A stretch of DNA of 64,000 nt from Streptomyces sclerotialus (GCA_000719105.1 JODX01000008.1:124001-188000), one strand, 5' to 3'. Shown: positions 37,583-46,483, counted from the first letter of the stretch. The notes: a model not told the origin generated them from the letters alone. Made by a program: numbers and translations.

Positions 37583-38017
37583 TCATCCTGTGCTCCGTTC
37601 CTCGGCCAGGATGCGGTCGAGGGCCTCGTCGAGGTGGGTCTCGAAGTCGGCGAGGGAACGCTCCTGCCCGAGCGGCACCAGCTTGTCCGTCCGGTCGAGG
37701 AACGCCACGAGGGGCGCCGCACCGGACCGGAACAGCGCCTGGTCACAGCCGACCTGCAGACGGATCAGCACCTCGAACGCGTCCGGTTCGGCGGGCGTGA
37801 TGCGCACGTCGCCGTCCCCGGACGGCCGGATCACTCCGTCGACCAACAACTCACGCCCGAAGGCCCAGGTCACCGGGGCATCGCCGGGCAGGTGAAAGGT
37901 CAGCCGCACGGCGTAGGGGTCGCAGGTCTCGTACCGCAGCTCCACCGGGATGCGGAAGGAGAGCTCCTCCGACACGAGGAAGCTCATCATGACCTCTGCC
38001 TGTACTGACTCACGCAT
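37583..38017 (-). CDS. ssgA: Sporulation-specific cell division activator SsgA
   Basis: A 144-residue SsgA-like protein, nearly identical to what I recall of S. coelicolor SsgA over MRESVQAEVMMSFLVSEEL, LRYETCDPYAVRLTF and FLDRTDKLVPLGQE. SsgA stimulates septum formation in sporulating aerial hyphae by helping place SsgB and FtsZ. There is no enzyme motif. It lies directly downstream of ssgR, its dedicated activator, with a 95-base gap that should hold the SsgR-dependent promoter. It is a few residues longer at the C-terminal half than the reference I remember. Confidence 0.95.
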   Translation of the reverse strand: MRESVQAEVMMSFLVSEELSFRIPVELRYETCDPYAVRLTFHLPGDAPVTWAFGRELLVDGVIRPSGDGDVRITPAEPDAFEVLIRLQVGCDQALFRSGAAPLVAFLDRTDKLVPLGQERSLADFETHLDEALDRILAEERSTG

Positions 38018-38112
38018 CGTCTACCCCAGTTGCCGTCGTCCGGCCAGGAAACAACCCCTGACACTGCTGGAAGTTTGCTCAACGTACACGCGTGATCACA
38101 AGGAGTGAGTTT

Positions 38113-39063
38113 TCAGATGCTGATAGAGAGGTCGAGGGGGCCCAGCAGCCGTCCCACCTCGGCCTGCAGCTGCCGGACTGCGGACAGCAGCCGATCGGCC
38201 TGCTGAACAGGCATGGAGATGGCCATGGTCCCGGCGGTGGTCCCAACGGTGATGGGGATGGCGGCACAGACCGTCCCCCCTGCCTGCCCCTGCCGCTCGG
38301 CCGCCGGTCCGGTCCGACCGGTGCCGTTCGGGCCCGGCGCCGGTCGGTGACCGTCACACACCGTGCACGGGGCGGCCGACTGCGCGGGGTCCCGCTCCGG
38401 GTGCCCGCACCGGAGCTCCTCACGGAGCTGAAACAGCAGACACTGCCCGATCGCATGCGCGTGCCCCGCCTCACGGAGCTGGCCCCAGTCGTCCACCGTC
38501 GGCCGGCCGGTGGCGTCGGCAACGGACATGACGTCGATCTCGCCCTCGCAGTAGACCGCCAGACGGACGGGGACACCGATGGTGTCCTGCCAGTGGGCCA
38601 GCGCCTCGCTCATCGTGATGCGACGTTTCTGCGTTGTGCTGCTGCTGCTCAGCCGCTCGGCCGCATCCCCCAGGAAGAACAGCCCCTTGTCCCGGCGCAG
38701 ATAGCCCTCGTGCGTCAGGGTGCGCAGCAGGTGGTACGCCGTGGGCAGAGCGAGCCCGGCGTCGCGGGCCAGTTGCTTGGCGGGCGCTCCGTGCTCCCGC
38801 CCGGCCACGGCCTCGAGCAACCGCATGGCCCGCTGCACGGAGCCGATCAGGGTGGTGGAGTGCGACTCCGTAGGAGCGGCTGCGACGTTCTTCACCGACG
38901 GGGCCCGCTCTTCCGGGCGTGGCTGGTGGGGTGCACGGCGCTCGGGGGCCGCAGACGGCGCCTCTCCGGGCGATGTACGGGGTTGCACCGGGGGAGCGTG
39001 GAGACCGGCGGGCTCCGTAGCCGATGCCTGCGGGTCTGCGGGTGAAGTGTCAACCGTGGCCAA
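38113..39063 (-). CDS. ssgR: IclR-family activator of ssgA, SsgR
   Basis: A 316-residue IclR-type regulator starting at TTG with GGAG upstream. The winged helix-turn-helix is at residues about 75-135 (MRLLEAVAGREHGAPAKQLA, LALPTAYHLLRTL). The effector domain ends AISMPVQQADRLLSAVRQLQ. A 65-residue Pro/Ala/Glu-rich N-terminus precedes the DNA-binding domain. The middle of the effector domain (residues about 215-265) is unusual: a Cys/Pro/Gly-rich stretch with CTVC replaces the helical segment expected in IclR proteins. Role and neighbourhood (immediately upstream of ssgA) fit SsgR. Confidence 0.9.
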   Translation of the reverse strand: MATVDTSPADPQASATEPAGLHAPPVQPRTSPGEAPSAAPERRAPHQPRPEERAPSVKNVAAAPTESHSTTLIGSVQRAMRLLEAVAGREHGAPAKQLARDAGLALPTAYHLLRTLTHEGYLRRDKGLFFLGDAAERLSSSSTTQKRRITMSEALAHWQDTIGVPVRLAVYCEGEIDVMSVADATGRPTVDDWGQLREAGHAHAIGQCLLFQLREELRCGHPERDPAQSAAPCTVCDGHRPAPGPNGTGRTGPAAERQGQAGGTVCAAIPITVGTTAGTMAISMPVQQADRLLSAVRQLQAEVGRLLGPLDLSISI

Positions 39064-39297
39064 GGGTCACTCCGGAAGCGCGAGAGGGGCCGCCCGTGCG
39101 ACTGAGCACGGGTGGGATGTGCGCCGCCCGCGGGGTTGCCCCCGCGATACGAGTTCCGGACTCTAACCGCCTGTCACCGCACGCCGACGGCACCGCCGGA
39201 AAACTTCCCTCGCGCGAGGGAACCTCACGTTCCCGTTCCCACCCCGCCCGTTCGGCCGCTCACGCCGCGAAGAGCCGGTCCCGCGCTGTGCGCCGAC

Positions 39298-39507
39298 TCA
39301 CCAGTCGGAACGTGATGCCCCCGACTTGACCTTCCGTACGACGTAGATCAGCCCGCCGACCAGCGCCACGAAGACCAGCAGCTTGAAGAGCAACGTCACG
39401 ACGAAATGCAGCACGCTCACTATCAGGCTGCCGAACACGACCAGGGCGATGGCCGGCACCGCGATCCACTTCACCCACCACGGCAACCCCGCGAAGATCT
39501 CCCGCAT
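39298..39507 (-). CDS. Small membrane protein, DUF5326-like
   Basis: A 69-residue protein from ATG 39507 (MREIFAGLPWWVKW), with GAGGACGAGG upstream. Two close hydrophobic segments (residues 11-30 and 33-55) are followed by a basic YVVRKVK tail. Such proteins are widespread and unstudied in Streptomyces. Confidence 0.8.
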   Translation of the reverse strand: MREIFAGLPWWVKWIAVPAIALVVFGSLIVSVLHFVVTLLFKLLVFVALVGGLIYVVRKVKSGASRSDW

Positions 39508-39669
39508 CGACCTCGTCCTCACTGTCCTCACCCGTCGCCCCACGTTCGGGAGCTGCTACTGGCCCCTTGCTGTCCTGCCTTCGATGCTAGGGCGGCGAGG
39601 GGGCGCAGGGGGCACCTCGCACCCCTTGTCCGTCCCTGAACGTCCCCCTAGGGAACCCGAAGACGGGTC

Positions 39670-39987
39670 TCAGTTCTCCGGCGGAGAGAACACCACCAGC
39701 ACCCGCAGGTCCTCGGTGATGTGGTGGAACTTGTGGGCGACCCCCGCGGGCACGTACACGACGCTGCCGCGCGCGACCTGGGTGGTCTCCGTACCGACCG
39801 TGATCGCGGCGCGGCCGCTCACGACGAAGTACACCTCGTCCTGCTGGTGCGGCTGCTGCGGATCGAGCGCTCCCGCGTCGAGCGCGTACAGGCCGACCGA
39901 CATGTTCCTCTCACGCAGGAACTGCAGGTAGGCACCGTCATTGGCGGCGCGCTCCGCCTCCAGTTCGTCCAGCCGGAATGCCTTCAT
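39670..39987 (-). CDS. Cupin-domain protein
   Basis: A 105-residue single-domain cupin. The two metal motifs are HQQDEVYFVVSGRA and the later PAGVAHKFH, giving the usual His-His-Glu-His set. The N-terminus starts MKAFRLDELEAER. Small cupins of this type can be dioxygenases, isomerases or sensors; nothing here decides which. Divergent from the holin-like gene, with only 61 bases between. Confidence 0.85.
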   Translation of the reverse strand: MKAFRLDELEAERAANDGAYLQFLRERNMSVGLYALDAGALDPQQPHQQDEVYFVVSGRAAITVGTETTQVARGSVVYVPAGVAHKFHHITEDLRVLVVFSPPEN

Positions 39988-40048
39988 CGCCCTTGCCCCG
40001 CCCTCGCACCAGTGCTTGTGTCCGATCGCTTCTGCCACGATCAGACAC

Positions 40049-40426
40049 ATGATGAATTTCGTAGTCAAGACGATCGCCAACGCGGGCGCCCTGGCGGTCG
40101 CCGTCTGGCTGCTCGACAAGATCACCCTGACCGGCGACGGCACCGGCCGCAAGATCGGCACCCTGCTGCTGGTCGCCGTGGTGTTCGGCCTGGTGAACGC
40201 GGTGGTCAAGCCGGTCGTGAAGGTCCTCACGTTCCCGCTGTTCATCCTGACCCTCGGCCTGATCACGCTGGTGGTCAACGCCCTGATGCTGCTGCTCACC
40301 TCGTGGCTCGCCGACAAGCTCGACCTGAGCTTCCACGTGGAGGGTTTCTGGACCGCCGTGGTGGGCGCCCTGATCATCTCGCTCGTCTCCTGGGCGCTGT
40401 CCGTCGTCCTGCCCGAAGCGGACTGA
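40049..40426 (+). CDS. Phage holin family 4-like membrane protein (PF04020 type)
   Basis: A 125-residue protein with four hydrophobic segments and the conserved VFGLVNAVVKPVVKVLTFPL and TLGLITLVVNALMLLL. Despite the family name these are chromosomal membrane proteins of unknown role. The start is ATG 40049 or 40052. It is followed after eight bases by ptpA. Confidence 0.85.
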   Translation: MMNFVVKTIANAGALAVAVWLLDKITLTGDGTGRKIGTLLLVAVVFGLVNAVVKPVVKVLTFPLFILTLGLITLVVNALMLLLTSWLADKLDLSFHVEGFWTAVVGALIISLVSWALSVVLPEAD

Positions 40427-40434
40427 GCACGAGG

Positions 40435-40926
40435 ATGACCTACCGCATCTGCTTCGTGTGCACCGGCAACATATGCCGCTCCCCGATGGCCGAGTCCGTC
40501 TTCCGCGCGCGCGTGGCGGAGGCCGGGCTGGACGGCCTGGTCGAGGTCGACAGCGCCGGTACGGACGGCTGGCACGAGGGCGAGGACGCCGATCCGCGCA
40601 CCGTCGCCGTCCTGGAGGCGCACGGTTATGACAGTGACCACACCGCCCGGCGGTTCCGGGCCGCCTGGTTCGCCCGCCTGGACCTGGTGATCGCCCTCGA
40701 CAGCGGTCATTTCAGAACGCTGCGCCGGCTCGCGTCCACCGCACAGGACGCTGCGAAGGTGCGGCTTCTGCGCTCGTACGACCCCGCCGCCGGCGACGAC
40801 CTCGACGTACCGGACCCGTATTACGGGGGCATCGACGGTTTCGAGGAGTGTCTTGAGATGGTGGAGGCGGCGAGCAGTGTCCTGCTCACCGCGGTACATC
40901 AGCACGTGAAGGGACAGGCGGCATGA
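40435..40926 (+). CDS. ptpA: Low-molecular-weight protein tyrosine phosphatase PtpA
   Basis: A 163-residue LMW-PTP. The active-site P-loop CTGNICRS is near the N-terminus and the general-acid loop is VPDPYYGG. In S. coelicolor PtpA affects antibiotic production and phosphotyrosine levels. GAGG sits immediately before the ATG. The stop overlaps the next ATG (ATGA), so translation is coupled to the PLP lyase. Confidence 0.95.
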   Translation: MTYRICFVCTGNICRSPMAESVFRARVAEAGLDGLVEVDSAGTDGWHEGEDADPRTVAVLEAHGYDSDHTARRFRAAWFARLDLVIALDSGHFRTLRRLASTAQDAAKVRLLRSYDPAAGDDLDVPDPYYGGIDGFEECLEMVEAASSVLLTAVHQHVKGQAA

Positions 40927-42062
40927 GCGAGACGACCACGGAGATCGGAGACGGCACCCGAGCCGTACGGGCCGGGCTGCCCGACCCCGTCAAGTACGAG
41001 CCGACCCTTCCGGGCCCGGTGTTCGCCGCCCATTTCCACCTGCCGGGCGAGCCCACGGGGCCGTACACCTACGGCCGCGACGAGAACCCCACGTGGACCC
41101 TTCTGGAGCGCGCCATCGGCGAGCTGGAGGCTCCCGGACAGGACGACGCCGAGACGCTGGTCTTCCCTTCCGGCATGGCCGCCATCTCCGCTGTCCTCTT
41201 CTCGCAGCTCCGCGCCGGTGACGTAGCGGTCCTGCCGAACGACGGCTACCAGGCGCTTCCGCTGGTGCGCCAGCAGCTCGAGGCGTACGGCGTCGAGGTG
41301 CGCACCGCGCCGACGGGAGGCGACGCCCAGCTGGAGATGCTCGAGGGCGCGAGCCTGCTGTGGATCGAGACGCCGTCGAACCCGGGCCTGGACGTGTGCG
41401 ACGTGCGGCGGCTTGCCGAGGAGGCACACGCGCGCGGGTGCCTCGTAGCCGTGGACAACACCCTGGCGACCCCGCTCGGACAGCGGCCCTTGGACCTCGG
41501 GGCCGACTTCGCCGTGGCCAGTGGCACCAAGCAGCTCACCGGACACGGGGATGTCCTGCTGGGTTACGTGGTGTCCCGGAACGCCGCTCTGATGGATTCG
41601 GTACGGCGCTGGCGCAAGATCGTCGGCGCCATCGTGGGCCCCATGGAGGCATGGCTCGCCCACCGCTCGCTCGCCACGCTGCAGCTGCGCGCGGAACGGC
41701 AGAACGCCAACGCGCTGGCTCTGGCCCAGGCCCTGAAGGCGCGGCCGGAGGTGGCCGGGCTGCGCTATCCCGGGCTGCCCGACGACCCCTCGCACGAGAT
41801 CGCCTCCCGGCAGATGCGGCGCTTCGGGTGTGTGGTGTCCTTCTCGCTGCCCACGCGCGCGCGTGCCGACCGTTTCCTGGAGGCGCTGCGCCTCGTGGAC
41901 GACGCGACGAGCTTCGGCGGTGTGCGTTCCACGGCCGAGCGGCGCGGCCGGTGGGGCGGGGACGCGGTCGCGGAGGGCTTCGTCCGCTTCTCGTGCGGCG
42001 CCGAGGACACCGAGGACCTGGTGGCCGACGTCCTGCGCGCGCTCGACGAGTCGGCGGACTGA
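40923..42062 (+). CDS. Cys/Met-metabolism PLP enzyme (cystathionine gamma-lyase-like)
   Basis: A 379-residue fold-type I PLP enzyme. FPSGMAAISAVL binds the cofactor phosphate, VDNTLATPLGQRPLDLGAD precedes the PLP lysine in SGTKQLTGHGDV, and FVRFSCGAED closes the domain. It probably cleaves cystathionine to cysteine, but gamma-synthase or related lyases cannot be excluded. Co-transcribed with ptpA through an ATGA overlap and followed by a strong terminator. Confidence 0.9.
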   Translation: MSETTTEIGDGTRAVRAGLPDPVKYEPTLPGPVFAAHFHLPGEPTGPYTYGRDENPTWTLLERAIGELEAPGQDDAETLVFPSGMAAISAVLFSQLRAGDVAVLPNDGYQALPLVRQQLEAYGVEVRTAPTGGDAQLEMLEGASLLWIETPSNPGLDVCDVRRLAEEAHARGCLVAVDNTLATPLGQRPLDLGADFAVASGTKQLTGHGDVLLGYVVSRNAALMDSVRRWRKIVGAIVGPMEAWLAHRSLATLQLRAERQNANALALAQALKARPEVAGLRYPGLPDDPSHEIASRQMRRFGCVVSFSLPTRARADRFLEALRLVDDATSFGGVRSTAERRGRWGGDAVAEGFVRFSCGAEDTEDLVADVLRALDESAD

Positions 42063-42114
42063 CCTCGCGCCGGGCCGACGTGTTGCTACCGCCAGGTACC
42101 CGGGTACGTACAAC

Positions 42115-42153
42115 GGACGGTCCGAGCCTCCCCCCTCGTGGCTCGGACCGTCC
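42115..42153 (+). terminator. Strong hairpin terminator after the lyase gene
   Basis: Two perfectly complementary 14-base arms, the first GGACGGTCCGAGCC, flank an 11-base C-rich loop about 50 bases past the stop. Confidence 0.85.
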
Positions 42154-42231
42154 CGGTTCCGGGCGCCAAGAACCGCGCCCACAAGGCTAGTTGACTCTGT
42201 GTCAGTGTCCAATCACAGTAGCGACAGAGAC

Positions 42232-42249
42232 CTATCGACATATTTATAG
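42232..42249. promoter_or_regulatory. Candidate LysR-type operator
   Basis: CTATCGACATATTTATAG has CTAT/ATAG ends and the T-N11-A form of LysR sites. It is the most AT-rich spot in the region, 37 bases before the LysR start. No divergent partner gene is present, so autoregulation is the simplest role. Confidence 0.4.
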
Positions 42250-42285
42250 TTGGGCGCTCGGACGTGACGGGAGGGGACGGAGTCC

Positions 42286-43191
42286 ATGGACTTGGCGCTG
42301 CTGCGCACGTTCGTGACCGTGCACCGGGCCGGCTCCTTCACCCGCGCCGCCGCACTGCTGGGCCTCTCGCAGCCTGCCGTCACCTCCCAGATACGTACCC
42401 TGGAACGGCAGCTGGGCCGCCCACTGTTCCTGCGCCAGGCCCGCGGCGTGACCCCCACCACGATCGGCGACGAGCTCGCACACAAGGCGGCACCGCATCT
42501 CGACGCACTGGTCGAGATCGCCGAGACCGGACTGGACGAGGAGTTCTCCCTCCGCACACTGCACCTGGCCGGGCCCCCGGAGTTCACCGCTGAACGCGCC
42601 CTCCCCTCCCTCACCGAGCTGACCCGGCGGGACGGGCAGGCGATCGCACTGCGTGCCTCGTTCGGGAACGCCGACGAGGTGCTGGAAGGACTTGCCGCCG
42701 GGCACCATGATCTGGCCATCGCCACGGCGCGCCCACGCGGTTCCCTGCTCACCGCGACTCCGCTGTGCGACGAGGAACACGTCCTGGTGGCCACTCCCCG
42801 CTGGGCCTCCCGGATCAGTACGGCCAAGATCCGCCGCAAGGGCGCCCACGCTCTGGACCGCGTCCCCCTCGTCGAGGTGCATGAGTCGCTGCCCTTCGTC
42901 ACCCGCTACTGGGCTTCCGTCTTCGACTCCCGTCCCGCTGCCTCCGGCACCGTCATCGTTCCCGACCTCCGCGCGGTCCTCGCCTGCACGGCCTCCGGCG
43001 CGGGTATCGCCGTACTGCCGCGCTATCTGTGCGTCTCCGCTCTGGAGCGCGGCCGCCTCGTGCCGCTGCTCGAGCCGGCGGTGCCCCCGCTGCGGACGTA
43101 CTTCCTGTCGGTCCGTACCGGAACCCTGGCCATGCCCCACATCGCACGCGCCCACGAGCACCTGCTTCGGGCCGCTGTGGGCTGGTCGTGA
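42286..43191 (+). CDS. LysR-family transcriptional regulator
   Basis: A 301-residue regulator. The N-terminal winged helix reads LLRTFVTVHRAGSFTRAAALLGLSQPAVTSQI, followed by the linker helix and the substrate-binding domain from residue about 90. GGAGGGGACGGAG precedes the ATG. The target is not clear; the preceding lyase is separated by a terminator. A NUDIX gene follows on the same strand. Confidence 0.92.
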   Translation: MDLALLRTFVTVHRAGSFTRAAALLGLSQPAVTSQIRTLERQLGRPLFLRQARGVTPTTIGDELAHKAAPHLDALVEIAETGLDEEFSLRTLHLAGPPEFTAERALPSLTELTRRDGQAIALRASFGNADEVLEGLAAGHHDLAIATARPRGSLLTATPLCDEEHVLVATPRWASRISTAKIRRKGAHALDRVPLVEVHESLPFVTRYWASVFDSRPAASGTVIVPDLRAVLACTASGAGIAVLPRYLCVSALERGRLVPLLEPAVPPLRTYFLSVRTGTLAMPHIARAHEHLLRAAVGWS

Positions 43192-43221
43192 GAGGGCGCC
43201 CCCTTGCGGGGGTTACATGAT

Positions 43222-43235
43222 GTTTCACGTAGAAC
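43222..43235. other. Degenerate parS-like site (two mismatches)
   Basis: GTTTCACGTAGAAC differs from parS at two right-arm positions. It lies exactly 20 bases before a closer copy. Confidence 0.5.
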
Positions 43236-43241
43236 CACAAG

Positions 43242-43255
43242 GTTTCACGTGGAAC
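43242..43255. other. parS-like site (one mismatch)
   Basis: GTTTCACGTGGAAC differs from parS at one base. It is the same variant (read from the other strand) as the site in the thiC riboswitch. Confidence 0.7.
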
Positions 43256-43276
43256 CAGCCGGGCCACATTCCTCCC

Positions 43277-43759
43277 ATGACCGTCCGACCCGTGGTCAAG
43301 CGCACCGCCCGCGCCATCCTGCTCGATGGCGACGATCTCCTCCTGATCAAACGGACCAAGCCCGGCGTCGATCCGTACTGGCTCACTCCTGGAGGCGGCG
43401 TCGAGCCCGAGGACACGACTGTCGTCGACGCGCTCCACCGCGAAGTGCACGAGGAACTCGGCGCCAAGGTCACTGACGTGGTGCCCTGCTTCGTGGACAC
43501 CGTCGAGCACATCGGTGACGAAGCCGGAGCGACAGGTGTGAAGGTCCAGCACTTCTTCGTCTGCCGGCTGGAATCCATGGACCCGTCCCAGCGGCACGGT
43601 CCGGAAGTGGACGCACCGCACGGGGAGTACGAGATCGTGCGTGTGCCCTTCACGCGCGTCGGGATCGCGTCCGTCCATCTGGTCCCGCTGTCGCTGCGTC
43701 ACTTCCTCGACGGCAATATCGAAGGCGTCCGTGCGATGCACGCCCCCGACCTGGGCTGA
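43277..43759 (+). CDS. NUDIX hydrolase
   Basis: A 160-residue single-domain protein. The Nudix box is GGGVEPEDTTVVDALHREV followed by HEELG. Spacing inside the box is one or two residues longer than the strict consensus, as in many actinobacterial members. It probably hydrolyses a nucleoside-diphosphate derivative; substrate unknown. Two parS-like sites lie in the 85 bases before its ATG. Confidence 0.88.
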   Translation: MTVRPVVKRTARAILLDGDDLLLIKRTKPGVDPYWLTPGGGVEPEDTTVVDALHREVHEELGAKVTDVVPCFVDTVEHIGDEAGATGVKVQHFFVCRLESMDPSQRHGPEVDAPHGEYEIVRVPFTRVGIASVHLVPLSLRHFLDGNIEGVRAMHAPDLG

Positions 43760-43820
43760 GGGCACCGAGACGGATCCGGCCCCGACATGACCGGAGGTTG
43801 AGTGATCAACGCTGACGAGG

Positions 43821-45032
43821 TCAGTACCCGGCTGCCACGAGCTCTTCCACCAGGTCGTACCGTATGCGCTCGGACGGGATACCGACGTCCCTCAAGGCGT
43901 CCACACCGCTGCGGATCATGCCGGGGGGACCTGAGAGGTACACCTCGTACTCGTTCCACGGACCGTACTCCCGGATGATGCCGGGGAGCTGAAGACGCCC
44001 GTCCCGGTCCACGACCGGGCGGACGTCCAGCCACGAGTGACGCTGCTGCATCCGCAGCAACGTCTCGATGTCGTACAGATCGAGGTTGGTGCGGGCTCCA
44101 TAGAACACCTCGACCGGGCGTCCCGCGCCGTGTTCGGCGACGTCCTCCAGCAGGGCCTTGATCGGCGCTATGCCCGTGCCACCGCCGAGACACAGCATGC
44201 CGCTGTCGGTGGTGTGGTCGACCGTCATGGATCCGGTCGGCGGCCCGAGCCGTATGACGTCACCGGGGCGGGCGTGGTTCACCAGAGCGTTCGAGACCCA
44301 GCCCGCCGGGACCGCCTTCACGTGGAACGACAGCAGTCCGTCGGCGCGCGGTGCCGAGGCGAATGAGTAGTGCCGCCAGACCCGTGGCCACCACGGCGTC
44401 TCCAGCATGGTGTACTGCCCGGCGACGAACGGGTACGGCTGGTCCGGGCGGACGGTGATGACGGCGACGTCCGGGGTTCTGAGGTCGTGCGAGACGATCT
44501 CCGCCATCCACCAGGGCGGAGCATGCGGTTCGTCCTCGGCCGCGGCGTCGATCATCACCTGGGAGATCGTCGTATAGGCCCTGACCCACGCGGCCTCGGT
44601 GTCGTCGTCCCAGGCCGCTCCGGTGAATCGGGCCAGCGCTCCGACGAGGGCCTCTCCGACGGCCGGGTAGTGCTCGGGGCGGGTGCCGTACTTGCGGTGC
44701 CCCCGGCCGAGGTGCTGCAGGTAGTCGATGAGGACAGGGGTGTTGTCGATGTGCTCGGCAGCGGTCAGCAGCGCCTTGAGCAGACGGTCCCGCTGCACGT
44801 CCATCGCCGGTGGGAAGAGGGCACGCAGTTCGGGGTGGTGCACGAAGAGGAGGGCGTAGAAGTACGAGGTCACTTTGTCGGCGATCGGCTCGATGGCGGT
44901 CATGGTTCGCCGGATGAGCACGGCGTCCGGTGAGGGCTGCGCCGCGGGCGCGGAAGGCTCCGAGGGCAGGTCCTCCCCGCCGTCGTCAGCAGTCGGCTGA
45001 TCGTCGGCCGTCATGGTGGCCGAAGCATTCAT
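43821..45032 (-). CDS. Flavohemoglobin-like globin/FAD-NAD(P) oxidoreductase
   Basis: A protein of about 403 residues. The globin domain (about 45-180) keeps the proximal region HRKYGTRPEHYPAVGEAL. The FAD domain has RHYSFASAP and the NAD(P) domain GGGTGIAPIKALLE. Such proteins act as nitric oxide dioxygenases or oxygen/NO sensors. ATG 45032 is chosen for its AGGCAGG; ATG 45056 and an even earlier frame extension are possible. The first 40 residues are acidic and probably disordered. Confidence 0.88.
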   Translation of the reverse strand: MNASATMTADDQPTADDGGEDLPSEPSAPAAQPSPDAVLIRRTMTAIEPIADKVTSYFYALLFVHHPELRALFPPAMDVQRDRLLKALLTAAEHIDNTPVLIDYLQHLGRGHRKYGTRPEHYPAVGEALVGALARFTGAAWDDDTEAAWVRAYTTISQVMIDAAAEDEPHAPPWWMAEIVSHDLRTPDVAVITVRPDQPYPFVAGQYTMLETPWWPRVWRHYSFASAPRADGLLSFHVKAVPAGWVSNALVNHARPGDVIRLGPPTGSMTVDHTTDSGMLCLGGGTGIAPIKALLEDVAEHGAGRPVEVFYGARTNLDLYDIETLLRMQQRHSWLDVRPVVDRDGRLQLPGIIREYGPWNEYEVYLSGPPGMIRSGVDALRDVGIPSERIRYDLVEELVAAGY

Positions 45033-45589
45033 GGCCTGCCTCGCCTCGCACATCATTTGGTCGTTCTGCACCCTTCCCCCATCGGAAGTTGCCCGGCTTT
45101 CCGCGCAGACGGCTTCGCTTTTCCCCCTTCGGCCCCCGTGGGCCAAGCGGCCACATTCAACCCGGATTCCCGGCCCGTACGGACAAGTAGGCGAAAGTGT
45201 GAGATGTGCCGCAGTAACCACATCGCAGGGAGTCACCAGGCACCGCCTCGGAGACGGAGAACGGAATATGCAGATGCCCTATGCCTTCACTGGTCCTGCT
45301 GCATCGAGATACGCTCGCACCGGTCCGGATATGCATGTCAGCAGCGCACACACGGATCGGGGTACACCTTCGATCGGGCAGATGCGGCGGGCTCCTCGTC
45401 GCTCCGCCAAATTGGGACCTGAGTGGACCATCGATTTTTCAATTACTGGCTGAATAGTGCTTCTTTCGCGACTCTCCCGACAGGCCTCCCCGGTGACCGT
45501 TTCACGTGAAACATCCACCCGCACGCCAAGCTTTTGCATATGACATGGCCGAAAGCCCGTGCGTCTCCCGGTAAATCGGTGGACGCGAG
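45033..45589. other. Lower-GC intergenic region with a parS site and candidate small ORFs
   Basis: Between the divergent flavohemoprotein and GNAT genes, 45190-45590 is visibly less GC-rich than its surroundings. Two overlapping short frames exist: plus strand 45268-45453 (61 codons, MQMPYAFTG start, GGAG upstream) and minus strand 45157-45351 (64 codons, containing CGYCGTSH). Codon use in both is atypical for Streptomyces, so neither is called as a gene. Confidence 0.4.
45499..45512. other. parS site (exact)
   Basis: GTTTCACGTGAAAC, intergenic, about 80 bases upstream of the GNAT gene. Confidence 0.92.
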
Positions 45590-46483
45590 GTGCGAAGGTC
45601 GGACAACCTGGCCTCTGTGTCGACTCCATCCCTCACCACTCTTCCCATTCGCCGCCTGACGCTTCGCGACCTCACCGCCTGCGCCGATCTGTCCGAAAAC
45701 CGGGGCTGGCTCCGCGAGGAACACAAGTGGGGGCTTCTGCTCACCGCTGGTAGGGGATACGGCATCGACGATCCCGACGGAGGTCTCGTCTGCGCATGCG
45801 TCGTCACGGAGTACGGCCCGGTGAGCCGCCCCCGACTGGCGGCGATCGGCATGGTGCTGGTGGCCGAGCGGTTCGCCCGCCAAGGTGTGGGCCGCCGTCT
45901 GATGCGACACGTCGCCGGAACGTCCTCGACCACCCCGCTGACCCTCCACGCGACGCCGTCAGGCCGTCCGCTCTACGAGGAACTGGGGTTCGAGGTCACC
46001 GGACGAGCCGAGATGGTCGTCGGACAGTTCACACCTGATGGGGCAGAGCCCATGGTCCTCACCCGCCCGGCCACCGCCAAGGACATGAGCACCATCCTCC
46101 GGATCGACGAGGAGGTCTTCGGTGTGGACCGCACCCATGTGATCACCCGGCTTCCCGCCTTTGCCGACCACCTGCATGTCGCCGAGGAGAACGGCCGGAT
46201 CACCGGGTATGCAGCCGCCTGGCCGAACATGCACACGCATGTGGTGGGCCCACTGATCGCCCGGGACACGGAAACGGCAAAGGCACTCATTGCATCGTTG
46301 GCCACCCGTACCCAGCGTCCGCTGCGCACCGACATCGACGTGCGCCATGAGGAACTGCTGGAGTGGGTGAAGCAGCGCGGACTGGCTTCGGTGGCCTTCA
46401 ACGCCGTAATGACTCACGGAATCCCCGAACTGCCGGGTGACTGGACCCGCAGGTTCGCACCTCTGACGGTGGCCGCGGGCTGA
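45590..46483 (+). CDS. Two-domain GNAT-family acetyltransferase
   Basis: A 297-residue protein. The first GNAT domain has the acetyl-CoA loop RFARQGVGRRLM and YEELGFEVTG; the second half (from about residue 155) resembles the acetyltransferase-18 domain that follows GNAT domains in YhhY/Eis-like proteins. The start at GTG 45590 is uncertain; GTG 45617 also fits. Substrate unknown. Confidence 0.85.
   Translation: MRRSDNLASVSTPSLTTLPIRRLTLRDLTACADLSENRGWLREEHKWGLLLTAGRGYGIDDPDGGLVCACVVTEYGPVSRPRLAAIGMVLVAERFARQGVGRRLMRHVAGTSSTTPLTLHATPSGRPLYEELGFEVTGRAEMVVGQFTPDGAEPMVLTRPATAKDMSTILRIDEEVFGVDRTHVITRLPAFADHLHVAEENGRITGYAAAWPNMHTHVVGPLIARDTETAKALIASLATRTQRPLRTDIDVRHEELLEWVKQRGLASVAFNAVMTHGIPELPGDWTRRFAPLTVAAG

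Noticed and set aside
44303..44316. A further parS-like sequence in the flavohemoprotein gene
   Set aside because: CCTTCACGTGGAAC has three mismatches to parS, too many to call without binding data.
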